A stretch of 64,000 nucleotides of DNA, from NCBI GenBank assembly GCA_029298735.1, contig JANSLP010000002.1:124001-188000 (forward strand), given 5' to 3'. Numbering within the stretch: the stretch's first letter is position 1; each line of letters opens with the position of its first letter. The stretch comes from Ophiostoma sp. CBS 140.51. Taxonomy: Eukaryota; Ascomycota; Sordariomycetes; Ophiostomatales; Ophiostomataceae. Under the pieces are notes generated by a model. That model saw nothing but the letters and a program-made list of their open reading frames with translations, had not been told where the DNA came from and did not search any database. A program made the position numbers and the translations under genes. This document shows, piece by piece, positions 23,368 through 32,826 of this stretch.

Positions 23368-23400
23368 GGTCAATGGTCGGTCAATGCTCGGTCAATGGAG
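23368..23400. repeat. Three helically phased copies of GGTCAATG
   Basis: Units 23368-23378, 23379-23389 and 23390-23400 are tandem 11-base copies sharing GGTCAATG; the last three bases of each unit vary. Confidence 0.85.
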
Positions 23401-26400
23401 TCAAAATGGTGGATCTCTTTTTCTTCGGCAACGGCAACGGTAACGCGGGCCACGAGGGAAAGATGCAGTGAAGCGAGGGACAAAAGATGATCGTGTGCTG
23501 GTGGAAGGGAGAGCATGGCAATCGAGTGCAAATCGAGTGGGAGTCTCGTGCCTTTTATGCATTTACTGCCTAGACATCAGATGAAAACCGTCAAATTCGT
23601 CCCCGCTCGTTGGGAGGCATCCTCTGAGGCATGGTAATTTAACTTTGAGAAGGCTTCGTCATACTGGACTACGTTGTCTGACGTATGCTTTTGTGTCTGT
23701 ATCCACCTTTCATTCGCACTTTCATAATTTTGAATCCCGTGCTCCATCGTGGTGCATCGCAGCCCCCAGAATTTGTTGTCGACGATGTGGAGAGATGGCA
23801 TGGTGGGATGGCTCGATGGGATGAAACAAAAGTCGCGTCGACGAGATGGAAACAGACGGATGACAATGAGCGCTTGTCCACAGTCCTTGTCCCACAAGCT
23901 GTCAAAAAATCAACGGTCTCTGGGTCCGTCGTGTCGGGTTTCTTGGGCTTTCTCGGGGCTATCTGGATTTTCTTTGTCCTCGCCCCTTTGTTCTTTGTTC
24001 TTGATAGTTTAAGAATATTTAACGTCTTGTCGTTCCTGGATTCGGGCGGGTCGAGCCGGCAATTTTTGTACAGGTACAATGTATTCTGCTCTCTTGTCAC
24101 CGTCCGTCGTCGACTCTTTTTCAGGGTCCAAACAAACTCCGTTGGATCACAGACTGTCTGTCGTACGCGAGAATGCCAGTGTTGACGAGCGACGGCCAAC
24201 AGACGCACACTTTACAGCGTGCGCTATGCAGCACTCTATGTGTAATCGGTCCTGTAGCACCTAATTTTAATAGATTGAAAACTCGTCGACCTGGATTGCG
24301 TGTGCTCGTCTTTTTTATTTGTCGCTCTCATTTGCGGTCTCTCTGCCCCTCTTTCTGTTGCTGTTGCCGTTGCCGTTGCCGTCGCTATCCCGGCCGTTGC
24401 TATCGTCGTCTCGGCCGACACGTGTGCATTTAAAAGAATAAGTCGGTCGAAATGATGAGAGAGAAAAAATCGACAACCCCACATTTGCAACGGCGCCCAT
24501 CACCATGGACCACAGCGTCCACAACGCCCACAAAGCATCCGCATGCTGTTTCTTTGTCTGATCCGCACCCCTTTGTCGGTCGGTGGATCCATTGGGAAGG
24601 TCGGGTCAGTCGACTTTCACTTCAGCCAGAGTCGATTGCACAATCAAACGCAGTCCAGGCCCCAATAGCCTGGGCGATGGTCGTGGATGGGCATTACGAC
24701 AATGGCAATTTCCCAATATCAAGAAAAACGAAAGGAAAGACAAGAAAAGAACCAAGTCGAGAGGAGAAATAAGGAAATACGAATAAAGTTCGTAACAAGA
24801 CAGGCTGCGTATGCAAGTACCAGGCCTCACTGTAGCTGTATTCAGTATCTTACCTGTCTGTTTGTACCTGTAATATTCCCTGCAAGACAAGATGGGATGA
24901 ACACTGGAAGATGTCGGACGGCACGGCTTTGTCGAGAGAGATCGCTGGTACGATTCGATGCACTGCATTTTCGTGGAATATTCTTTCATCGTATCATCAT
25001 ATGCCGTGCACCTCCAGCTTCAGCGTCATCTTCAGCTCCGCGCGGCAGGCTGCATATTCTCCTTTTGGCCTCGTCTGCCTTCTGCTGCTGACTCCACCAG
25101 TCTGGCTGGAGATAACAAAAGAGGGTCTTCTCTTTTTTGCTGAAAGGTAAGAAAAAAAGAATACCGAAAAGGCGTCGAATGATGAAAATGAAGGGACATT
25201 GAAAAGAACGCCGAGAGTGCCTGCATGGGCGCAGGTCCACCAGCCAAGATCCAATTGCTGGGCGTACAGGGTTGTGCACAGGCCCTGCGTTGTGGGCAAA
25301 GAGAAAAGAGAGAAGAGGCACGAACACAAATCGAGAGAGAAGAGAGAGACGATAGAGGAAACCTCATTGACCAAGAAAGCCCAAAAAGCCGACAAAGCGG
25401 ACCAAATCATGGGGGCCGATCCCTATTCCAGGCAAGAGCCAGCACAGGTCGCTGCGGGACTAATCTAATTTCGTACTGGCGGCACTGCCCAATCGGGACA
25501 AGTTCAGGAACAGGGATATGACAGGCCAAAGGGCAGAGAGGTCAGTCCCTCCTTCTCTTTTCTGTGCTGCGGGTGCCAGGCACAGGAGGCAGAAGCCAAT
25601 GAGAAAGGGACAATCGACGACTGGGTGGAGCAACAACAAGGGGTCAACTTGGGATGGTGTGGGTGGGCTCAGCGCGCCTTCCCAGTGCGCTGCACGCGCT
25701 CTTTTGCAGTGAAGACGAAGAGCGCGCACTGGAAAGGGAGGAAGGAGGGAGAAAATGGAAAGGGAGAACAACGAAAAGGAAGGAGCAGCCCACAGAACAG
25801 GGGATGGAATAGGGGCCTGTTGAGAGCCAGGCTCTTTCCTTTGTTTTCCCTGTCTTCCTGGCCGTGCACGTCTGCATGTCGATTCCGTCCTTTTCATTCG
25901 TGTTTCCTTGTTTCTGAAACGGCCGCGCCCCAGTCCAACAGCCCGACCCAGCATCGTTGCCCCATCTCTATCGACTCCATCTGCCTCTTTGCCAGCATGA
26001 GGCCTGTTGAGACGCAGCTCAGAGCAGCACAACAGCAGGCTTGTGCCCACCCGTTGCCTTGTCTTGGCTTCTCACGGCGGTCCCTCTTTTTTTCTTCCTT
26101 TTCTGGCTGAGATCGAGCCGAAATTGGAATCCCGATGACGATGACGCTGCACGAAGAGGAGAGAAGAAAACACAGGCTTCGACTTCGATGACAAGAAGAA
26201 CGAACACGCTCGCTTCTCCGTCTACCCCTCGATTTCCATCTCCCTTACACGCAGGCCACACATTCCAGTCGCGTCTTGATGGCATGAAGGGACAGCTGGG
26301 CAGCAAAACAACGGCCAAGGGAAGGGAAGACTGCAAAAGAAAAAGAAACACAGGGTTTTTTCAGTCCTTTCTTTCTCTCTTCTGCCGTCGTCCTTTTGCT

Positions 26401-27940
26401 GTTTCGTCTGCAGTCTTTTTGGCCCGTCCCTTGCAGTCTTCATACCGTCGTCTAAATGTTGACGTGGACAGTGGATGATCGTTCTTTCGTTCTTTCGATC
26501 TCTCTCTTTCTCATCAACTCTTCCACTGACGGTCTATCTCTCACTGATTGCCACTGACTGCACTTCACCATCTCCACCACCATCCACTCCCACCACATCC
26601 CTGTCATTTCCTCCACCACCTGCCGCGTTGACGATACAAGGGCCGCCCACCTCACTCCCATCAGCCCAAGAGAGAAAGAGAAGCCCCCGGACCCCTGATC
26701 CACTCCCACCTGCCACACTTTTTCTTGTTCTTCCCTCTTTTTTCCTGCTTGCTTTTCTCTCCTTTTTCTTGCTCATTTCCCCTTGTCTGGTCTTTGCCCC
26801 TTCAATGGGGAATGCAATTTCACCAAGCCCCTACCGCCCTCGGCTGATCATTGGACGTCGTCGTCCTTTTTGTCGTTCTTCGTCTTGATGTCTGTGTTGT
26901 AGAGGCCTTCTGAGTGTTCTGTCGTCGTCTTTCAGTAGTGATTGTTCGTCTGCTACTGCCTGTGCCCCCATCGTGTCTTCCTTGTAGCCTCTGTATTTGT
27001 CTGTATTTTCAATGTCTATCTGTAATTGCGTCGTAGGGACTCGTCATTGTCTCTGATTGCCATCGTTCACTCCCACGCGCCCATCGTCTTTTTGTCTCTC
27101 AGTGGCTTGTCCTCATTTGGTGTCCCCTCTTCCAATATTGCCCACCGACAACCACTCTACTCAGTAATACTACTTACCAACCCACCCTCAGACCGCTCCC
27201 TTTTGGTTGTCTCTCCCTCTCCCTGAGTCCCTGGTTCCCTTTTCCTCTTTCGCTCCTTTTCGCTCGTTTCTTTTTTTCATTTCTCCTCCCTTTCTCCTTT
27301 TTGCTTCTTCGTTTCTACGATCACAGCATCACAGGTCGACTTTCGTTCACCCCCCACGCTCGCTTCTCCATCCAACTGAGGATCTCGTTTCCTCTATCAC
27401 GCTCCTTTTGGAAGTTTTTTCGACAAGACGAAGAGAAAGAAGACAACAGAAACGGTATCTTGAACTTGATACCACCGACTCGCAAGACAATCAAAGGTGG
27501 GTTGAAATACACGCAAACAGTGAGGGCATCCAGACGAAATCACGGCTCGATAAACAAAGAAACAGACGACAAAAAACTGCAAAAGACGACAGACGGCTTC
27601 GACAACAAACAATCAATATCAACAAAGGATTGGCAGCAAAGCGACAAACAATCGAAACAAAAGAAGAGACGAAACAAAGAGGGACAATCACAACAATCAC
27701 AACAATCACAACAATCGACATCAACATCGACGACAACAAAGACGAATAGATGAAATTCTACGACTCGCATATTCGACTACAGTATTCAATAATATGACGA
27801 CAAGATCTCGATGACTCTTGAAACGACTTGCAATTTGATTTATCGCATCTCGTTATCTGGATCACATCTTCAGCCGCTCACACATCACCACATTGATCTG
27901 CGCCAAGCCTTTGAATACCGCACATCACACCATCACAGCA

Positions 27941-27989
27941 GTACATCGTCGTGCACATACACTCGTCTTGGATACTAACAACGTCACAG
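27941..27989 (+). other. Possible 5'-leader intron of the SUN gene
   Basis: The acceptor side (TACTAAC branch point at 27973-27979, AG at 27988-27989) is strong. The nearest usable donor is GTACAT at 27941, giving a 49-base intron, near the lower size limit in filamentous fungi. A more distant donor, such as GTGAGG near 27530 or GTGGGT near 27497, is also possible. Confidence 0.4.
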
Positions 27990-28023
27990 CAACAACCACT
28001 CAACCAAAGAAGCCGTCATCACC

Positions 28024-29394
28024 ATGAAGGGCTTCGTCCAGATTGCCGTCACGGCTGCGCTCGTGGCCGGCGCCTCTGCCGAGATGGGCCACAACCGTCA
28101 CCAGCACATGCACCGCCACCGTGCCATGAACGTCGAGAACCGCGAGGCTGCTGCTGCCGTCGAGGTCCCCGCCCAGGTCGTTGAGAAGCGCGCTCCCGCC
28201 GTCACCACCGTCATCCCCGCCGTCGAGACCAAGTACGTCTACGCGGACGGTGAGGCTGTCGCCGCTGCCGAGGCCAAGGCCTGCATCGAGAACGGCGAGT
28301 GCCTGGTCGTCGGCACCTCCACGCCCACCTCGACCGCCAAGCCCAAGGCCACCAAGCAGGCCGCCGAGTTCTTTGAGAGCAAGGCCTCGTCGAGCACCAA
28401 GACCACCTCGTCCACTTCGACTTCGACCTCGACTACCTCGACCTCGACCTCGACCTCGACGTCCACCACCTCGTCGTCCACGTCCACCTCGACGTCCTCC
28501 ACGGCTGCCCCCGCCACCAGCTCGGCCTCCACCGTTGCCACCGGCTCTGGCTCGACTGCCGAGTTCCCTAGCGGCAAGATCCCTTGCTCGCACTTCCCCT
28601 CGGACTACGGCGCCATCGCCGTCGACTGGGTCGGCCTGGACGGCTGGGCCTCGATCCAGACCACCGGCTCCTGGACCCCCGGTGTTTTGATCAGCGACAT
28701 TGTCGAGCCCGTCAGCGGCGGCTGTGTTTCCGGCTCCTTCTGCTCGTACGCCTGCGCGCCCGGTCAGACCAAGACCCAGTGGCCCACCACCTCGCAGGGC
28801 GCGACCGGCCAGTCCATTGGTGGTCTGTGGTGCAACAGCGACGGCTACCTGGAGCTGACCAACGACAACTTCAACACCCTGTGCATGGACGGTCTTGGCG
28901 GCATTTCGGTTGAGAACCAGCTGTCCGACGTCGCCTGCGTCTGCGGCACCAACTACCCAGGCAACGAGATGATGAACGTGCCCCTCGTCACGAGCCCCGG
29001 TGGCAGCTACACCCTGACCAACCTCAACGCCAAGACTGCCTACCAGTGGCAGGGCAAGTACACCTCGGGCCAGTTCTACGTCAACAATGCCGGTGTCGAT
29101 GTCGAGCAGGCCTGCATCTGGACCTCGTCCGAGTACCCCGAGTCCGCCGGCAACTGGGCCCCCGTCAACATTGGTGCCGGTACCGACATCAACGGCGTTA
29201 CCTACCTGTCCATCTTCCCCAACACGCCCACCACCACCGCCCAGCTCGATTTTGACATTGAGATTACAGGCGACATCACCGCCCCCTGCTACCTCAAGGG
29301 CGGCTCCTACTACGGCGGCTCCAACGGCTGCACCACCGCTCTCACCACCGGCGGCTCCGCCAAGATTGTCTTTAAGCCCTCGGGCAGCTCGTAA
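28024..29394 (+). CDS. SUN-family secreted cell-wall protein (glycoside hydrolase family 132)
   Basis: SUN proteins (Sun4, Sim1 and Uth1 in yeast) are secreted or wall-bound beta-glucan-active proteins needed for septation and wall remodelling. The 456-residue protein starts in good context (ATCACCATGAAGG) with a signal peptide (MKGFVQIAVTAALVAGASA). A His/Met-rich segment (21-35) and a Kex2-type KR site at 55-56 follow. A Ser/Thr-rich linker at about 121-178, written as near-perfect TCGACC and ACCTCG triplet repeats, is a likely O-mannosylation region. The conserved SUN domain runs from about 185 to 452. It contains the family cysteine motif C234-x5-C240-x3-C244-x25-C270, beginning at GGCVSGSFCSYAC, and ends KIVFKPSGSS. 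Codons end overwhelmingly in C or G, more so than in the neighbours, which suggests strong expression. There is no intron in the coding part. Confidence 0.95.
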   Translation: MKGFVQIAVTAALVAGASAEMGHNRHQHMHRHRAMNVENREAAAAVEVPAQVVEKRAPAVTTVIPAVETKYVYADGEAVAAAEAKACIENGECLVVGTSTPTSTAKPKATKQAAEFFESKASSSTKTTSSTSTSTSTTSTSTSTSTSTTSSSTSTSTSSTAAPATSSASTVATGSGSTAEFPSGKIPCSHFPSDYGAIAVDWVGLDGWASIQTTGSWTPGVLISDIVEPVSGGCVSGSFCSYACAPGQTKTQWPTTSQGATGQSIGGLWCNSDGYLELTNDNFNTLCMDGLGGISVENQLSDVACVCGTNYPGNEMMNVPLVTSPGGSYTLTNLNAKTAYQWQGKYTSGQFYVNNAGVDVEQACIWTSSEYPESAGNWAPVNIGAGTDINGVTYLSIFPNTPTTTAQLDFDIEITGDITAPCYLKGGSYYGGSNGCTTALTTGGSAKIVFKPSGSS

Positions 29395-31130
29395 GCGCGC
29401 CAGTCAGTCAGTGGCAGTGCCCGACACAAAGATAAGGATGGGCTATTGTGTTGTTGAGCAACAATTCGCAAATGTACATGGAGGAAAAACCATTTGAAGG
29501 GGAAATACCGCAGGAAAGTTTTTTCAAACGGGGCTATTTTTCAGTTCTTGATGGATGGTGCTCTTTTTTGGGACACATTATTTGACTCGTTCAGCCTCTT
29601 TTGTTATATATTTTTTGTGTGGCTGTCTGTTCCCCTTTGTCACTCGTTTATTTTTGTTTGTCTGCCTTTTTGTTTTGTTGCAAATCTCTTTTTTAATCTG
29701 CTTTTTTTATTGACCGACGCTATCTTTTTTTACTCCTCTTCTTGTTCCCCTCTCTTCTTTCTACCTTTCTTCTTCTTCTCTCTTACATCGATTCACATAT
29801 CGTTTTCCCCTTTTTATGTATTCTGTCGGCAAGATACTCGCGTCCGGGATTCATCTCTCTTTTCTCATCTTACGTGCCAATGTATGATCTTTTTTTCACT
29901 ATCTCTTTTCTGTCAAAAATACACTTACAAAGATACAACATGTACGGCGGAGAAGAAGAAGCATCATGTGAGAGGTGCGAGTCTAGTAGGCTAGGAGTAA
30001 GATAGAATGCAAAGGTCATGAAGAAGCAACTTATATCCAGAGCCGGTGAATGCTTACAGCCAGACAACTTTGAATCTTACTACTGATGAAGGCCAAGCCG
30101 CAACCTGATATTACAGCAATGAACCATATACTACTTAGCGCTGTATTATGACGTACATTTTGTTTTCCAGACCGTATAATATCTGAGTCTTTAACACTGT
30201 CATGCTTATGAAAACATCACACAAGTAGCTGTTGGCTGTAGCGCTTCTGTTGTAATCCATATCTGGGCTCTTTTGTTTAAAAAGGAAAAAAAATCCCAAT
30301 AACTTAGTGAACAAGACATTTTCGTAGTTATGCAAACCAGCCTTACTGTATATATCGTATAGAATGAATAAGTCGACGGCAGTTCTCAAAACGGGTTGTT
30401 GAGGCGTTTCGTACAAGTCAAAGCACGTGACTTTTATCGTGACTGGGTTTGCTACTGGAGGCCTTCCCAGAAGCTAGGCTAAAGCTTGCCGCCTAGCGGC
30501 GGGCTCGCACCCAGCCACAAGCAAAGGGGGAAAGTACGGAGTACGAGTGGGACACAGCGTCATCAAGCATGTGCAAAGCAGCTGGCTTGCTTTTTTACCA
30601 TTTTCCGCTGCCCAGGGCAAGAGGGAGAGGGGCCCGCCGTGAGCAAAGGGAGAAGGAACGACCACACAACGAAACGAACCATTCCAAAATCTGACATCCA
30701 AAGGAAGGCACGAACGAGCGACCTTAAACACAAAAAGGAGTTTCCCCTTTTTGTCTCGACGACACTTCTTGGCTTTCCTTTTGGATAGATCAACATCTTT
30801 TGGAATCGCGACGCCTTCTTCCAGCGCCACCTCAGCGCACCGCATCGGCGCATCTCTCCCTGTGACGCTGCATCGAGAGAGTCCTTTGTCAGCGAACCCA
30901 AACTTGACTACTGATTGATTTCGCCTTCGCGCGTCGTTTCATTGGCTTCAAATCGACCATCTTCACGATTCGAGACGGCTGTTTCGATTGGAAACCAGCG
31001 TCGACTCTCCTTGCGACCGCAAGTGAGTGACAGGTACGAGCTCCAACGCGCTGCCACGGAGAGATCCGGATCGGCGCACCTCGATGCTAACAACTTGTAT
31101 AGATTGATACACCCACGGGATACCGACGCA
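29395..31130. other. 1.7-kb intergenic region: SUN 3' end and DGA1 promoter and leader
   Basis: From about 29500 to 29900 the + strand is T/C-rich, in keeping with a SUN 3' untranslated region. A more AT-rich stretch follows (30000-30420). CACGTGA near 30424 is a bHLH (Cbf1-like) core, and GCCGC-CTA-GCGGC near 30488 is a short perfect hairpin. The region from about 30760 is probably the DGA1 leader and contains the intron listed separately. Confidence 0.6.
31023..31102 (+). other. 5'-leader intron of the diacylglycerol acyltransferase gene
   Basis: The donor is GTGAGT at 31023, the branch point is GCTAAC at 31086-31091 and the acceptor is TATAG ending at 31102, giving 80 bases. All three elements are near-consensus for filamentous ascomycetes. 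Because 80 is not a multiple of three, splicing puts the upstream ATG at 30915 out of frame with the enzyme, so translation should start at 31131. Confidence 0.8.
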
Positions 31131-32429
31131 ATGCCTTCGGCGAGCCTCGACCACGAGCTTCCGAATAACAACAACAGCGGCAACCGAGTGAACGGCACGG
31201 ACGGCGTGCGGCAGCGCAACCACAAGACGAATGACCACGCTGACCACGACCACGACCACACCGATACCGAGAAGCCAAGCGAGAACATGGAGTCGAACAA
31301 CCAGCAGCCGCGCCAGCGGACGGTGAACGGCACCACAAATAGCACCTCGCCCTCGTCGCCGTCTGCGTCGGGGAGCACGACACAACAGCAACAGGAGCAA
31401 CCTAAGGGGATTCGCTTTGCACCGCTGCGCGTGCCTCTACGTCGCCGCAAGCAGACGCTGGCCGTGCTCGTGCACTGCTCGTGTCTTATGATGTCCATCC
31501 CGCTCTTCTTTTTTTGTTGTGCCGTCCCGCTGATGTGGCCGCTCATCATTCCTTATTTCTTGATGATTGTCGTCTCCAGCGCGTCAACTAACGGCCGCCT
31601 GCGCTGGCGCTCCGAACGGTTCCGCAGCCTGCCGATATGGACGTGGTTTGCCAACTACTTCCCGGCGCAGCTGCACAAGACGGCGGACCTTCCGGCGGAC
31701 CGCAAGTACATTTTCGGGTACCACCCACACGGCATTATCTCGCACGGTGCATGGGTGGCGTTTGGCACCAACGCCCTAGGGTTCCGCGAAAAGTACCCGG
31801 GCATCACCAACTCGCTGCTGACGCTCGACTCCAACTTTAACATTCCCTTTTACCGCGAGTACCTGCTCATGGCGGGCATGTGCTCGGTGGCGCGCGAGTC
31901 CATCATCAACATCCTGAGCAGCGGCGGGCCCGACAAAAAGGGCCAGGGCCGTGCTGTCACCATTGTTATTGGTGGTGCGCGCGAGTCCCTGCAGGCGAAC
32001 CCGGGCACGATGCGGCTGGTGCTGCACGGCCGTGCCGGCTTCATCAAAGTGGCCATGGCGACGGGCGCCGATCTGGTGCCTGTGCTGGGTTTCGGTGAAG
32101 TGGACCTGTACACCCAACTCCAAGGCGGCGAGCACCCACTGCTGCACCGGTTCCAGATGCACGTACTAAAAGTGTGGAAGTTTACGCTGCCCTTCATGCG
32201 CGGGCGTGGTATTTTCAATTACGATTATGGACTAATGCCGTACCGCCACCCGCTCAATATCGTTGTGGGCCGGCCCATCCCTGTGCAAAAAGCGACGAGC
32301 GAGACGCTGGATCCGGCCGAGGTGGACCGGCTGCACGAGCTGTACTGCGAGGAGCTGCGGCGGCTGTGGGACACGTACAAGGACGAGTATGCGCCGGACC
32401 GGGTCGAGGAGATGCAGATCCTGCCATAG
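31131..32429 (+). CDS. DGA1: Diacylglycerol O-acyltransferase, DGAT2 family
   Basis: The enzyme transfers an acyl group from acyl-CoA to 1,2-diacylglycerol, making triacylglycerol at the ER and lipid-droplet surface. The 432-residue protein starts at MPSASLDHEL. The frame is open up to an ATG at 30915, but a leader intron (31023-31102) separates that ATG and breaks its frame. The first 95 residues are a hydrophilic His/Asn/Gln-rich extension. A hydrophobic hairpin (about 109-150) anchors the protein. The DGAT2 signatures follow in order: YHPHG at 197-201 (the HPHG acyltransferase motif), GGARESL at 281-287, RAGFIKVA at 301-308, FGEVDLY at 321-327, and a segment from GRGIFNYDYG (358) to VVGRPI. 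There is no coding intron. It is convergent with DPH6, and the stop codons are about 400 bp apart. Confidence 0.95.
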   Translation: MPSASLDHELPNNNNSGNRVNGTDGVRQRNHKTNDHADHDHDHTDTEKPSENMESNNQQPRQRTVNGTTNSTSPSSPSASGSTTQQQQEQPKGIRFAPLRVPLRRRKQTLAVLVHCSCLMMSIPLFFFCCAVPLMWPLIIPYFLMIVVSSASTNGRLRWRSERFRSLPIWTWFANYFPAQLHKTADLPADRKYIFGYHPHGIISHGAWVAFGTNALGFREKYPGITNSLLTLDSNFNIPFYREYLLMAGMCSVARESIINILSSGGPDKKGQGRAVTIVIGGARESLQANPGTMRLVLHGRAGFIKVAMATGADLVPVLGFGEVDLYTQLQGGEHPLLHRFQMHVLKVWKFTLPFMRGRGIFNYDYGLMPYRHPLNIVVGRPIPVQKATSETLDPAEVDRLHELYCEELRRLWDTYKDEYAPDRVEEMQILP

Positions 32430-32826
32430 TGGGCGGTGCCATCGACGCCGGCGGACTGGGCCTTGGACGACATGGGGAAAACGTGCAGGGATGCAAAGAG
32501 GGAGAAGAAGGCGGGGACGAAGACGACAAAAACGACAAAGGCGACGCCGACTGTAGGCGGCAAGGTGATGGAAATGGTCAGAGTATTGCAAAAGGCCGAG
32601 GAGGATATGGGGATACAGAAGCTTGTCTGGTTTGCATCGATTGCGGGCGGTTTTGTTTTGTTTTTCTTTACATAAAGGGTGCGGTGCACGGCATGGATGG
32701 AATGGGTGGTAATACGGAACACGGACAACGGATTGTTTTAAAGGTCATGAACATTAGAAGATTGTGGAAACTGAAAATACATTGTCATTTTATTCATATA
32801 CAAATGGCTGGACAGACAAGACAGTA
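32430..32826. other. 397-bp convergent 3' intergenic space (DGA1 / DPH6)
   Basis: This space must hold the 3' ends of two facing transcripts. A minus-strand AATAAA at 32789-32794 is well placed for DPH6. No clear signal was found for DGA1, though CATAAA at about 32671 is a candidate. Confidence 0.7.
32789..32794 (-). terminator. Polyadenylation signal AATAAA of DPH6
   Basis: A perfect AATAAA lies on the minus strand about 33 bases beyond the DPH6 stop codon, inside the convergent 3' space. Confidence 0.6.

Larger units (their letters stand above)
22451..28023. other. Remainder of the 11.9-kb gene-free region, ending in the promoter and leader of the SUN gene
   Basis: From 22451 to about 26300 there is no supported gene; a triple 11-base repeat lies at 23368-23400. 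From about 26340 to 27420 the + strand is dominated by C and T, the kind of CT-rich tract found upstream of strongly expressed filamentous-fungal genes. It is followed by an A/C-rich leader (27480-27750) with CAACAATCA repeats. TACTAAC at 27973-27979 followed by CACAG at 27985-27989 is an excellent branch point and acceptor, so the SUN transcript probably has a spliced leader. Confidence 0.65.

Noticed and set aside
30135..30416. 93-codon open frame on - between the SUN and DGAT2 genes
   Set aside because: It starts at TTG, is AT-rich and lies in the DGAT2 promoter region; no domain was recognised.
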